Shown here piece after piece: positions 26,610 to 38,700 of a DNA stretch of 39,386 nt. Position 1 is the stretch's first letter; each line of letters starts with the position of its first letter. Location of the stretch: positions 1 to 39,386 of the forward strand of contig CAITIE010000110.1 in assembly GCA_903892355.1 (NCBI GenBank), read 5' to 3'. The stretch comes from an uncultured Pirellula sp. (lineage in GTDB: Bacteria; Planctomycetota; Planctomycetia; Pirellulales; Pirellulaceae). Under the pieces are notes generated by a model. It was not told where the DNA came from and ran no database searches. It saw only the letters and a program-made list of their open reading frames with translations. A program made the position numbers and the translations under genes.

Positions 26610-28718
26610 CTACAAACCTCCCGTCGGTTTGGTTTCCACTCGACCATCCGCATGCGCGGTGATGTCGATCACCTCATCCCCGATCCGGATGCCGGTGATC
26701 GTTAGCGACGGCCAGTCTTTGGGCAATCGGGGGTGGACGGTGTACCCGTCTGCGGTGGGCTGAAATCCCAAAAACCCATACAGCATGACTTGAGGGACCA
26801 TCACGCTTTCGAGAAACTCTTGATCGAGTCCCAGCCCTCCCGGCGGCCCGCCCCCTTGCAGCAAGCCTCGACCTGGTTTGGCGTAATAGCTACGGTATCC
26901 ACCTTCCGATTGCACCTCGCGGAACCATGCAAGGATCTCTCGCAGCCGCTTCCACGCATCGTCTGGTCCATTGGTCTTTAACCTGGCCATAAGATCAAAG
27001 TAGCTAAAACCGAGCACTGCCCCTCCGTCTTGAACTTGATCGCCCCAAGCAATCGACTCGGGTGCGGACCATACCCAACCATACGTTTCTATGTTGCGTT
27101 TGGTCGTCGCGCGGGGTGCGAATCGCCACCGATAGATGTCGGCTCCTTGAGACGTGTCCCCTTCGATCAGTCGTGTTCCATCGATCCAACCGAGGATCGA
27201 TCGAGCTTGCTCGCTCGTCGCCATTCCGTAATCGATCGCTTCTAAATTGACAAAGGTGAATCCGTAATCGTAGGTCTTGCCATCGCGATCGATCCATCCA
27301 ACAAAACGGCCCTTGGCTGAATCCCAAAACCGCTGTCGAAAATCATCGCGAATTCGAGCGACCAACCGATCGAGTACGTCATGGTCCAGACGCTGCTGCA
27401 TTGCGCGATCTGCCATCGCGTTGTGCTGCAGGGCTTGATCTGCTGTCTCGCTAACTGGCTCTGGTTCCCATTCCGGATGGGAGTTCAAACTCCGTTCTAG
27501 CGCGGCGAAACTCTGCAAGGCATCGGCAAGATACATCGTTGCGATGGCATCGTGGGCTCCGAAGGGGAGCAGATCCCAATAGTTGTTCCCAACTCCTGCT
27601 CCAGGTTTCAACGTCTTTTTACCATCGCTTCCAATTACCAATCCGCTTTTCCCATCATGGCCGACCCACGGCACGACCACATGCGCGTTTGCTTCCACTT
27701 GGAACTCTTCGAGGGCATAACGGATCGCTTTCCGCATGCGGGGCAAGGATGCTTTTAGGAACGTGATATCTTTCGTCCAAAGAAAGGTATCGATACAGCC
27801 TCGCACAAACATCGCGTTGGTGATCGGATGGCGCGTATCGATGGCTGTGATCACTGACTTGAGCTGGATATTGCAGCCCGATGCACCGCGGATTCGGATC
27901 CGGTAGCGGGTTAACAAGCCGGCGTACTCAGGATGTCGATAGAGCGGGATGTTGGCATAAGTCAGCTTCGAGGGCGCAGGGTGCGGGATCGTCATCGCTC
28001 GCGACGGTTTCCAATCGCTCTCGCCCTCGAGCAACCACTCGATCGAGCATTCCGCGGTGGGTGGCAAATCTGTCGCGGTCCACTCGATGCGTGCGAAGGG
28101 TGCGACGATGGTCCCACATCGAAACGGTGGGGTTGTAATTACGATCGTGTCCTCGGAGGCATGCAGTTGCAACCCTTGCGCGGGATCGATCCCAAGCGTT
28201 TCAGCCCCAGCGATTTCCCAACCATCGGTGGATACTGCCGCTTGCAATCGAAAGTTTTGGATCGCCCAGCCTTCGCCTTCGGTCGAAAAATGAAACCCGC
28301 TGCCGGTGCTTTGCTGCCACGCTGGAAACGGCCAACCGTCGCTATGGGCCATCCCGCGATGCTGTTGCATTGCGACATATCCTTCGTCATCGATCCGTCG
28401 GCGGTTGAGCGATCGGAGGTATTGCAGCCGTTTGGTTTCGGAGGCCCAAAGACTTGACCTTGGGAGCCAACCATCCCATAGAGTGCAATCGACATAGGCG
28501 TTGGGGTGATGGAGAGCATGAAGCTCCTCGAGCGATTTCATATCCGACACGAAACCGGGGACGGCAAAGGTTGGCAAAGTCTGCGCATGAGCATGGTTCG
28601 CTCCCACGATTGAAAACGAATCGTTTCCGGCCAGTCCAAGGACGATGGCAGCGATGGTCAAGATCGCTTTTGAGATCGAACGGAAGAAGTGGAAGTCGAG
28701 TCCAAACGGAGTTGCCAT
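26610..28718 (-). CDS. Exported six-hairpin (alpha/alpha-barrel) glycoside-hydrolase-like protein
   Basis: The 702-residue protein has a signal sequence (hydrophobic core AILTIAAIVLGLAG, cleavage-type AHA before Q46). A beta-rich N-terminal part of about 250 residues leads into a helical region with TNAMFVRGCIDTFLW, GVGNNYWDLLPFGAHDAIATMYLADAL and TYGWVWSAPESIAWGD. It ends with a beta-sandwich tail YTVHPRLPKDWPSLTITG. This order is typical of clan GH-L, GH-M or GH78-like glycosidases. I cannot assign a family or catalytic acid. It stands alone and convergent to nothing. It probably acts on an external polysaccharide. Confidence 0.72.
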   Translation of the reverse strand: MATPFGLDFHFFRSISKAILTIAAIVLGLAGNDSFSIVGANHAHAQTLPTFAVPGFVSDMKSLEELHALHHPNAYVDCTLWDGWLPRSSLWASETKRLQYLRSLNRRRIDDEGYVAMQQHRGMAHSDGWPFPAWQQSTGSGFHFSTEGEGWAIQNFRLQAAVSTDGWEIAGAETLGIDPAQGLQLHASEDTIVITTPPFRCGTIVAPFARIEWTATDLPPTAECSIEWLLEGESDWKPSRAMTIPHPAPSKLTYANIPLYRHPEYAGLLTRYRIRIRGASGCNIQLKSVITAIDTRHPITNAMFVRGCIDTFLWTKDITFLKASLPRMRKAIRYALEEFQVEANAHVVVPWVGHDGKSGLVIGSDGKKTLKPGAGVGNNYWDLLPFGAHDAIATMYLADALQSFAALERSLNSHPEWEPEPVSETADQALQHNAMADRAMQQRLDHDVLDRLVARIRDDFRQRFWDSAKGRFVGWIDRDGKTYDYGFTFVNLEAIDYGMATSEQARSILGWIDGTRLIEGDTSQGADIYRWRFAPRATTKRNIETYGWVWSAPESIAWGDQVQDGGAVLGFSYFDLMARLKTNGPDDAWKRLREILAWFREVQSEGGYRSYYAKPGRGLLQGGGPPGGLGLDQEFLESVMVPQVMLYGFLGFQPTADGYTVHPRLPKDWPSLTITGIRIGDEVIDITAHADGRVETKPTGGL

Positions 28719-28880
28719 AGCATGGAGCGAATCGTTCGAGTGATGATAGTGATGATATCGAGGAGCACAGGAGTGATGCTACCGAGGAGCATACGATTGG
28801 TAGTATATCCGTGGTGCGACAGATCCAAAGTGGAGTGAACGCTAACGACAGCCATGCTTGCTTGCGGTTGTTATCCGGCC

Positions 28881-28923
28881 GTACCCATACTCAGCGCAGC
28901 AGTACTCGTAATCGCACTCGACG
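28881..28923 (+). repeat. TACTCG-type interspersed repeat, copy 1
   Basis: A stretch with CATACTCAGCGCAGC followed by GTACTCGTAATCG and ACTCGACG. It matches copy 2 at 29326-29362 with a few substitutions, and its core is repeated in reverse at 29242-29263. Confidence 0.6.
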
Positions 28924-29086
28924 TCTGTTCTCGGCTGGTATCAGCTATTACCGGCAGCTTATCGGCCGTTCTGGGTTTTTCGCTCCGCTCGCTTCTTCAC
29001 TCAGCGCAATGTCCGGCCTCCATCCAGCCTTGTGCCGGTGGAGCCCCGACTGGATGCTACCAACCGTTTCCCCCTCCCTATTCCTG

Positions 29087-29111
29087 TCCGTTGGGGCGAA
29101 GCTCCAACGGA
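29087..29111. repeat. 11-bp stem-loop
   Basis: TCCGTTGGGGC (29087-29097) pairs with GCTCCAACGGA (29101-29111) across a GAA triloop, with one G-T wobble. No T-run follows. Confidence 0.55.
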
Positions 29112-29156
29112 TGGAGGCAACCTGATGGGGGAGGGGCTAAGTAGCTGTCAGTTGTT

Positions 29157-29186
29157 GCTTCCACCGGGATGAACCCGGTGGAAAGC
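29157..29186. repeat. Perfect 10-bp stem-loop
   Basis: TTCCACCGGG (29159-29168) pairs perfectly with CCCGGTGGAA (29174-29183) over a 5-base loop. Flanking GC pairs with a bulge at each end. It lies 46 bases after the previous stem-loop. Confidence 0.6.
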
Positions 29187-29241
29187 TAGGACCACCAATC
29201 GTGATCTTAGCGCTGTGCATCATCGAGGTGTCGGAAGATAC

Positions 29242-29263
29242 TACGAGTACGATTACGAGTACC
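29242..29263 (-). repeat. TACTCG-type repeat, inverted copy
   Basis: TACGAGTACGATTACGAGT and the following bases are the reverse complement of the GTACTCGTAATCG core in copies 1 and 2, about 65 bp before copy 2. Confidence 0.55.
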
Positions 29264-29325
29264 GTCCGCCGAAGCTGACTGTATGCGAAATATAGCCAAA
29301 TCATCGCAGTTGATCTTTTCCCATT

Positions 29326-29362
29326 GTACTCGTACTCAGCGCAGCGGTACTCGTACTCGACG
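29326..29362 (+). repeat. TACTCG-type interspersed repeat, copy 2
   Basis: GTACTCGTACTCAGCGCAGC is followed by GGTACTCGTACTCGACG. It is the cleanest copy, and internally it repeats GTACTCGTACTC on either side of AGCGCAGCG. Confidence 0.6.
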
Positions 29363-29655
29363 GCCACGATCGGTTGCTCTCGGTTCAGTCGATGCATTGC
29401 GGCGAATCGATTATCCCAATCTTTTATCCATGGTCGGCGCAACGCAGTCCATGGAAATCATGCAGAAAACGACCGTAAAGTTCCTGACATCTTTTCCACC
29501 GCATGGTGTGTTCCATCGCGGATGCACATAGTGCGTGCCGTTGCCAAAAAAGTTTGCATTCACGATTTGTGGTAGTTACCGTGAAATCCCATCACTTGAA
29601 TACTCAATGTCTCGTCAGCTCTTCTCTTGAAAGACTCGGCGTTGGGAACGGAGTC

Positions 29656-29686
29656 TTGCGAACGTTCTATAGATAACGTTGTTCGC
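29656..29686. promoter_or_regulatory. Nested inverted repeat upstream of the giant gene
   Basis: GCGAAC (29658-29663) pairs with GTTCGC (29681-29686). The palindrome AACGTT occurs at 29661-29666 and again at 29675-29680. It lies 60-90 bases before the GTG start, a place for an operator or a 5' leader element. Its role is unknown. Confidence 0.35.
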
Positions 29687-29732
29687 GAACACTTGTCATT
29701 CAATAAAGAACTCACGACGCATTGCTCATCTT

Positions 29733-29736
29733 GGAG
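29733..29736 (+). promoter_or_regulatory. Shine-Dalgarno site deciding the GTG start of the giant gene
   Basis: GGAG lies 9 bases before the GTG at 29746. It is the reason for choosing this start over the in-frame ATG at 29965, which lies inside the conserved EPLEGR-type N-terminal segment. Confidence 0.5.
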
Positions 29737-29745
29737 TATTGCACC

Positions 29746-32700
29746 GTGCTCGATTTAAGTTCTCTACGCCGTCACATCGGTTCTCGGTTTCTTCAGCGCC
29801 TCCGGCCAACCTGCTCCTCGAAGAAGAGAAGACTGTTCCCATCGAATCACGACGCGGCTCGCTTGAAAAAGCGACGACGATTGCTGCAGCGGCTTCGATC
29901 GCTTCTCATCGAGCCGCTCGAAGGCCGGATCGCCACCGGCTCCTTGATCCCAATTCCATTGGCAATGATCTCCGAAGCGTTGGACAACGCACGTTACCCG
30001 ATCCCCGCCCAGAGCACCATCGATCCCGTAACAAGACCTTCATCGCCCAACCAACAAACACTCGACCAGCGAACACCATCCCAATCGCAATCTCGAACCC
30101 CTCATCCTGCGTCGACCGAATCGCCGCTCGACCCAAATTCATCAGGCCAACCATCGTCCCAGAATGTGTCGTCGCCAACCACCACTCCAGATCCGCAAGC
30201 CTCCTCGAATTCCGCATTGAATAACGAACGGCTCCTGGATCCGAGCACCCCATCCGATCGCGAGGTCGACTCCAATAGCCATCCGATCCCGTCCGCGGAT
30301 GGAGATTCCGGTGGCAAGGGTGGTGGCTCAGCGGGATCGAGTGACCGGATGACGACCCCGCAGTCCCTTCACGGAGCACCGATACCGGAGGTGCCGCGTC
30401 CCGATCTGCAAGCAAGTGGTGGTAGTCCCAATCCTCAATCATCGCGGCCCATCAGCAATCCACCAGAAGGCGTAGCACCGAGCACCACCAACGCTTCCTC
30501 GGCGGCGAGTGCAACTCCATCAACATCCGCTGTCAGCAGTGCAATCGTTAACAGTTCGTCGAGCGCCGCTGCGTCCTCTTCGAAATCTTCAGATCGACCG
30601 ACTCTCCAACAGGCTCCGCCTGGAAAAACCATCCTGCTCAACGACCTACCATCCGCTCAATGGCGGTTCACGGAGTTCGGCGGTCGTGGAACTAACGCGG
30701 GGAGAGAGCAACAACCGCGCTGGATTGTCGAAGGCAATTCGTTTCTAAGCCAATTGGAGCTCGATTGGAGCCGGCCTGCAGACGTGGACCGCGTGGAGGT
30801 TCGCTTCCGAACGAAATGGGATAGCGACGCGGCGACCATCAACGACGCTTTCGAGATCGCGTGGCTCGACGCCGGCGATCGCTCCCTAGTTCCTGTTATC
30901 CAACCAGGCCGCGATAGTTTCTTCAACTTCAGCGAAGGTGAGAATCCACTGGTAGGTGCCACCACCAGCATCGATCTCAACCCCTTTGGCGGAACGACCA
31001 TCGGAACGGTCGGATTGGACGTATCGACTCTCCCGTCCGGGATGGCTGGAACTTTTGTCTTCAGGTTGATCAACAACGACAACGGTACCAATAACGATGA
31101 CCGGTCGTACGTTCGACTGGATCTCACCAACAGTTCCCCCGATGCCCTGGCGGATGCATTCGAGACCACTGAAGACCAGCCCATTCGGATTTTTTCACCC
31201 GGGGTATTAGCTAACGATCGCGACGTGGACGACGATCCATTGCGAGCGATCTTGGTCACCACAACACAGCATGGAACCATATCGCTGAACGAGGATGGCA
31301 GCTTTAACTATGTTCCAACCAAAAACTTCTCTGGATTGGATACGTTTGTCTATCAAGCCCACGATGGAACCATCGCATCGGCGCCATGCACCGTCACCAT
31401 TCTTGTGTCTGCGGTGAACGATCCACCGGTAGGCCTTCGCGATCACTACTCGTTGTCACGCGACAAGAAGTTCGTCGTCGACGGCACCGAAGGTGTCCTG
31501 CGCAACGACTTCGATCCTGAATCGAGCCCTCTTAAAGCGGTCTTAGTACGCGATACGATATCCGGCCCGATGCACGGAGTGATCGATTTCCGAGACGACG
31601 GTGGATTCACCTACACCCCAGACACCGGCTGGACAGGCAATGACTTTTTCACCTATCGGGTTTCCGATGGCGAAATACTCTCCGAGCCCATAGTTTCCAA
31701 CCTGCGAATAACACCGAGCATCACAGGGGTCTTTGTCGACTCTACGCGATGGAATCCAAGTTTCGCGTTTGCTGCGTCTGGTTACCCAGTCCTTGGCAAT
31801 TCACGCAATCTCCCATGGTTCAACATCAATCAAGTTCGCATCGAGTTCTCCGAGCCGGTTCAACGTATCACCAAAGATGATTTCACGTGGCTTGGCTCTC
31901 CGACCCTAGCCCGCGACTACAACAAGGAACTAACGTTTGAACAACCAACCCCATCGACGTTGGTACTCACCTTGGGCGGGGGCCAAACGCTGTCCACCGA
32001 AAAGATTCTTCTCGGCCTCCGAGAAACCATCCGAGATCTGGACGGAAACTCACTCGATGGTGATGGTAACGGTCAAGGCGGCGACCCGGCGAATCTACGT
32101 TTTCAAGTCGTACCTGGCGATGTCGACGGCAGTGGGTTGGTGTTATCAAACGATGTCACTTTGGTTCGCAACAGCCAAATCGGCATCGGCACCTACGATC
32201 CATTCCGCGATGTGAATGGAAGCTCGCTGATCCTCTCGGACGACGTGACGCTCACCAGAAACAATCAATTAGGGATGCCATCTGCGGATCGCAACCTAGC
32301 CAGTCTTTCGATGGCACCAACTCTGACCACCATCTCCAGCCAGAGCAAATTCTTCACGGTCGATCGAACTGCACAGAACATTTCGCGTTACCGAATCGAT
32401 GGAACCCCATTGCCCGAGATGCGCATCGAGCCTATTGCCTCTCCCCGCGGGATTGCGATGACGGAACGAGGCGACATGGCGTGGGTGCTCGCGTCGAACC
32501 ACACCGTTCACGTCATCGAAACAGCGACCCACCAATCACTTGGCTATTGGAACTCGAAGGTCGGCGACTCCGCACAAGGAATCGCGGTCGACGGATCCTC
32601 CATTTGGACAGTCGATTCCGGCACCGATCTTGTGTACCAATACACGCTCGCCGCAGATCGAACCAACGGTTCGCTAACTCCAGATTTTCAGTTCCAGCTC

Positions 32701-35700
32701 GACACGGCGAATTTCGAACCGACTGGAATCACTACCGACGGGAAAAACCTTTGGATCAGCGATTCCGCGAGCGATGCGGTGTTCGTATATCGCATGGACG
32801 GATCCTTGGTTGGACGCTGGGGTTTAGACACGAGAAACTCGGAGCCCTCAGGTTTAACGCTTAACCCGCAAGGCGGCGAGGACCTCTGGGTCGTCGACCG
32901 AACGGATGCCACGGTCTACACCTACACTGGTGGACTGGGATGGCGTAATGATTCGCACAGTGCATCGAGCTCCTTTGCTCTTTCTGGATCCAACCAATTT
33001 CCAGAGGATATCGCGGATCCGCCACCAGCAGAACCTCTCAACGAACAAACCATCGTACCGGACTACCAGACAACCTCATTCTCGGAGATCAACAACACTC
33101 TACATGTCGAACTCCAACTGAAGAACCAAGCTACCTACGCGATGAAAGGCCCACTGCTACTGGGCGTCCGTAATCTTTCGCGCGGCGATGTCGAACTTCG
33201 GAATCGGGACGGAATCAGCGACGAGGGAATTCCGTACGTTGAGTTCCTCTCCGCAAGCGGACACACCGAATTGGATCGTGGAGAAAACACAGAGACCATT
33301 CATCTGGCATTTCATAACCCTTCGCGAAGTCCATTCACCTATCAGCTGGTTCTTTTTCCGCAACCCAATCGCCCTCCCTCTATCGTCTCCGAACCCAAGA
33401 CCATGGTCCGCGCCGACGGAGCGATCTATCGCTACGATGTGGACGGTGAAGATCCCGATCAAGACAGCCCGTTGATCTATGACTTGTTGGAAGCGCCTGA
33501 CGGGATGAGCATCGATCCAAACTCCGGGGAGATCCACTGGAAGACAGGTCCTGGCGATATCTCAGCTGGCACACATCGGGTGACCGTCCAAGTGATCGAT
33601 CCGAGAGGACTGACTGGCACTCAATCATTCAGTATCCGTGTTTTGCCGATGGATTACGGCAATCATCCACCGGCGTGGATTACAACGCCCGTGGTTTCTG
33701 CCTACGTGAACACCGATTACATCTATCCGTCGAAAGCGATCGATCCAGATGGCGATCGCCTGAATTACTCGCTGATCCAATCCGCAGCTGGAATGACCAT
33801 GGATCCCATCTCCGGCGAACTTCGCTGGCGACCAACCGACGATCAACTTGGTCTTCACGAGGTCATCGTTCGCACGACGGATGATGCTAGACCGAGCCTT
33901 TACGCAGAACAGCAATTCGTCATCCTGGTCGGCAAGCAACCTGGCAATTCAAACCCGGTCATCGTTTCTACCCCGAGCTCGATCTACAACGTCGTCACCC
34001 CGAATCCAGCGGTTGGACCTGTATCGCCAACATCCCCCATCGTGATCAACGTGGGCGATGGCGAGGTATCATCGCATCAAGTAATGTACACTCGACTACC
34101 CACATTACCTCAAGCGGATGTTCTCTTCTTGCTGGATGATACAGCCAGCATGGATCGCTGGGGAAGTTCTACGCGACCTGGCAGCGAATCACTCCTCACT
34201 GCGTTCATGCAGTCGATCGATGGCTTGGTCAAGGCATACCCGGAAACCGATTTTGCGTTCGGTGTGAGTCGGCTAGAGAATTTCGCTCTCTCAGATCCGC
34301 AGAGCGCTCTCAATCGGCCTTTTATCTTGAACCAGCCCATCTATCGAAGCAGCGACGCGGGGTTTGAACGGTTCATCACCCAAGCCCTGATGCGGCGAGC
34401 TCCTGGCGTCGGTGCAGGGACTGTTTCCATTTTCGAGGCTCTCTACCAAGCATCCACGGGACTGGGATTGGATTACGGCAGCGATTCGAAGGATGGAACG
34501 GTCGGACCAGTGAACGGTAGCAACCTCGATAATCACCATTCACTGGATATCCCAGGCCAGACGCTCCTATCGTCCAATGGTGATGTCGCTGCTTTTGATA
34601 CTCCGCGAGAGTTCCGTTACCGGATTCTCAAACTGTCCGATTTTCCCAAGTTACCGTCCTTCAACCTCAATGCACCCATCACCCTATCCGGCAAATTTGA
34701 CGAACCCAGGATCGCTCTAGGATGGAGATTCCAATCGCAGGCATCCCATCAAAAGCTTCGCCTCTCGGCTGCGACGGAGCAAGGCACCGCAGAATGGCTC
34801 GCATTCAACCCGACGGGTGAGCGTATCTACCAAGGACCAAGCAATGTACCGATCGAGATTATGCTTGCGACACCAGGGGAATACACCCTCGTCTTAAACT
34901 CGTTGTCTAACTCGCCATTGAACTACAACAGCACGCTTTCTCTCCATTCCCAAACGCAAACTCTACCTCTGGACCGCAACCAATCAGGGAAAATTCAATA
35001 CCAACAGCAAAGCGACCATTACACATTTTCATTACCTGAAAGCACTACCATCATGGTCGACGTTATGAATCGCGCTCCTGGTGTGCAGTGGACGCTTCGT
35101 GCCCCCGATGGTGTTGCCAAAGCGTCTAACCGCTTCTCCGATGCGGTTGAGGGAACCGATGCTGCCAACGACTCCGGGGACACCCTCTTAAGGCTAGCCC
35201 CAGGTGACTACCAACTAGAAATCAACGCAACGGGGGCGTCAGCATGGCCCCATGAAGCCATCGACTACGCAATCGCCCTTCGAACCTTGCCAGCCATCGC
35301 ACACCCGCCCCTTGCGCCCAACGGAAGCTTATCGATCCCACACGCTACCGATAGGCCTTCGTCCACCAGTTTTTATGGCTTTAGTACGACCACTGCGGGA
35401 CAAGTGATTTCACTAGAGATCCCCGAACGAAGTGTGTTGCCCAACGTTCGTCAGTGGATCGTAGATGCCGATGGCAACGTGCTTCACAACTACTCCAACT
35501 ACAGCAACAGCAGCAACGGAACCAGACCCACGCAATTTCTGATCGCATCGGCAGGCGATTACACCGTTCTCTTCGATGGGGATATCAATCGCGAAGGCGG
35601 GAATCTATCCACAACGATTCGGCTCAATTGCAATTCGGTCGAGGTGCCACCTACAAGCATCTCCGTCTCGCCCAACCAAATCATTGACGGTACGGTGACC

Positions 35701-38700
35701 TCCCCGTCGGGCGTGAATTACAAAATTTCCGTCCCCTCAAACGGGGGCGATCTATATTTCGATCCACTCAGTTTGTCGCCAACACTCGGCTGGACATTGC
35801 TCGCCCCCTCTGGAGCCATCGTCGCTCGATCCAAATGGAACGGGGATGAACTAATCACTGATGACGCACTCCCAAAACTATCCAACAAGCCTCTCCGTCT
35901 GGACCGAAACGGATACTCGTTATTGATCAATAAATTGGCGGACGCTCCCGCAGGACGAGGCACCCCGTTTCAATTTCGATTGATCGACCTAAATAATACC
36001 CCGATCTTCGATGCCGGAACCATCACCCAATCAACCACCAACGAAGTGGGGACCAAGCTAGTTCGAGTGTCAACCGACGGTATCGATTCCAGGTACTTCA
36101 AAGCGGAATCGTTAGGAACGACTCCTTGGAAACTCTATGCACCGGACCATGCACTGCGGTTCGAAGTCGACGGCACCGCAGACGGAGGTTATCAATCCCT
36201 TCGATGGCCGGGCAGCAACCCGAGCTATTTTCTGCTCGATCTCGGGCGTCCATCGGCAGCCATCGGAACTGCCTTGGCGACCATCTATCCCCGTCTGGTC
36301 CATCATTTCGAGTGGTCCAGCGAACAGATGTCCGAAGGGACCTATTGGTCGTCCGAACACGAACACATCGCCGTAGAGAATGAATACCATTTCTCCCTCT
36401 CGAACCCGTCCCATTTTTATTTCGAGCCCAGACCAAACTCTCGCAATTCCGACGCTGACTGGTCGATCCTCGGCAGCCATGGAACCATCGTCGCTCCAAA
36501 AGCATTTTCAGCGTCTGCGGCGGATACCGATCCCCAAGAATCCAACAGTGTTTGGCTTCGCGAAGGGGAATATCGACTGGTTGTACGAAGCCGCTCCGGG
36601 GATGTCGGATTTCGCTTTGTGGACTTGCCCAATGCGGGTGCGCAACTGACTAGCAACCTGATCAATGGTGATGCGGGACCAAATCCGGAAGGAACACGGT
36701 TTTTTGCATTCGATGGCCGCCAAGGAGATTGGAACCGAATTCGATTCACAGAACCAAACACGCGAGGTTCGAGCGGGATCCTCAGAGTTCGCGTCGTGGA
36801 TCCGTTTGGCAGGTTAGTCACCACACGGTTTGTACCCGGACCGATCAACAGTGTTCCTTCGCCCGGCTATGTGGACATCGACCTCGATCTGCCAACCACC
36901 GGGAGGTACTCGGTCATCGTCGAACAGCCTCGCAGCGGAAACCTGACGCGGTCATTCACCATCCAACGAGACTTGAAATCGAATTTTCCAGCCAGCGATG
37001 TTCGATCACTCAGTACCAGCACACCCCATGCCGTGAGCATCGAATCCACGAAGCTTCTGTACGATGCGACGTTTCAATCAGTATCGAGTGAGCGTTATTT
37101 TTTCGATGGTCTAGAAGCCACAGGGGATTATCCAACCGATATCATTTTTGACCAACGAGGTGGTGGTCGGCACTTCTCGAACTCCATGTCGAGCTCCGAC
37201 ATAATTCACTTAAATACAACCAACCCACTCTTGGTGCAAACCTACACCAACAGCGTGCCGATCACCGCGGGCGGAACGCGAGGTGGAGCTGGGTTTCGCC
37301 CTCACTCTGTGCCGATCATCGTCTTGGCAACCGACACGTGGAGCGACGTACGTGCCGCAGGTCAACGCAAAAACACCCAACCGACCGAGGTCATCGGTTA
37401 CGGGGAAAGTGTTGTTCCACAGGATCATTTGTCCGGTGCATTCCTCAACCCGAACCCTAATCCAGGCGAAGCGTTCTCATTTCTCTTCCCGGACCCGAAT
37501 TCGAGTTCAGGTCGAATCCAGTACCGCGACCTAAATATCGGCAATCCTCCCAACGCGAGGATCCTCGAAGACAACATCGTGCGTTCGACCGAAGCAACCA
37601 TCACCAGAGCGATCGATGCCCTTCAGGATCTCGGCGCCTATGTGCTCCCTGTCTTCATGGATTACACCAGTTCCTTCGATTCCCCAGAGCAACGCCAAAT
37701 CCATGAATCGTGGTACGACCTTCCTCAAGCCATCGCTCGGCTAACAGGTGCAACGAATGCCTCGGACAACGATCTGAATACCGGCGATAGCGATTTTTCA
37801 ATCGAGCCGAACCAACCGCTGACCTTCTTCTTCGATGGTTACCGCTCCTCCCAACAAGCGACCCAGCTGACCAGCGCCGTAAGTCAATTCCTGCAGTCGG
37901 GACGACTGGACGTCGACATCATCGCATCCGACCCTTCCATACAAATCCAGACTTCCGGTGCGGTCGAAAATCTCAAGCCCGGTCAGACGGCGAAATTTGA
38001 TATACGGCTGACTGGCGATGGCACCAATCGAACCTTCGACCTTCTTTTTGTTCGCAAAGGAACAGGAAACATCGTCGGCTCGATTCCCGTTCAGATCCAA
38101 CAACCGTACCGTTACCCAGCCCGGGCCGTCGATCCGGATGACGATCCATTGACATTCTCTATGGTCGGCCAATCCCATGGTGCCTCCATCGACCCACGCT
38201 CAGGCCAACTCGCTTGGACGCCTCCCGCTCCTGGTACTTATCCATTCGAAATCAATGTCTCGGATGGGCGAGGTGGTCGCGACGAACAATCGTGGTCGGT
38301 GATCGCCGGCCCCGATCTCTCCATCGCATCGAATCGCTCACCAAACGTCGAAACAATCCCGAATCAAACAGCCTATGTCGGAAACGACTTTACCTACCAA
38401 GTCATTGCAACGGACGAAGATCGAGATCCAATTCTTTATTTCCTACAACCGTCGTCTGCCCGCAGCAGTATTCCTGACGGATTATCGATCGACCGTAAAA
38501 CTGGGGAGATCCACTGGAACGCGAAGTCCGCAACGAGAACCTGGGCAACCGTGCTGGTGGGTGCTCGCGATTCGAAAGGTGGAATCAGCACAACACCGTT
38601 GAAGATCCAAGCTGTCCTGCCACCGAGCGAACCCAACAGTCCCCCTGTGATCGATCCCATCCCAGACCTGCATGTACTCGCAGGCAATTCGATCGACTGG

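Larger units (their letters stand above)
28719..29745. other. Repeat- and palindrome-rich 1-kb spacer
   Basis: No supported gene. The spacer separates two divergent genes: the glycosidase-like gene on the - strand and the giant surface-protein gene on the + strand. It contains three related TACTCG-type repeats and three palindromes, listed separately. Confidence 0.5.

Noticed and set aside
28719-29745. tRNA or small RNA gene
   Set aside because: The stem-loops do not form a cloverleaf and no conserved tRNA arms were seen.
29906-30442. 178-codon - strand frame
   Set aside because: It lies opposite the Ser/Pro-rich linker of the giant gene, where low-complexity codons create open antisense frames.
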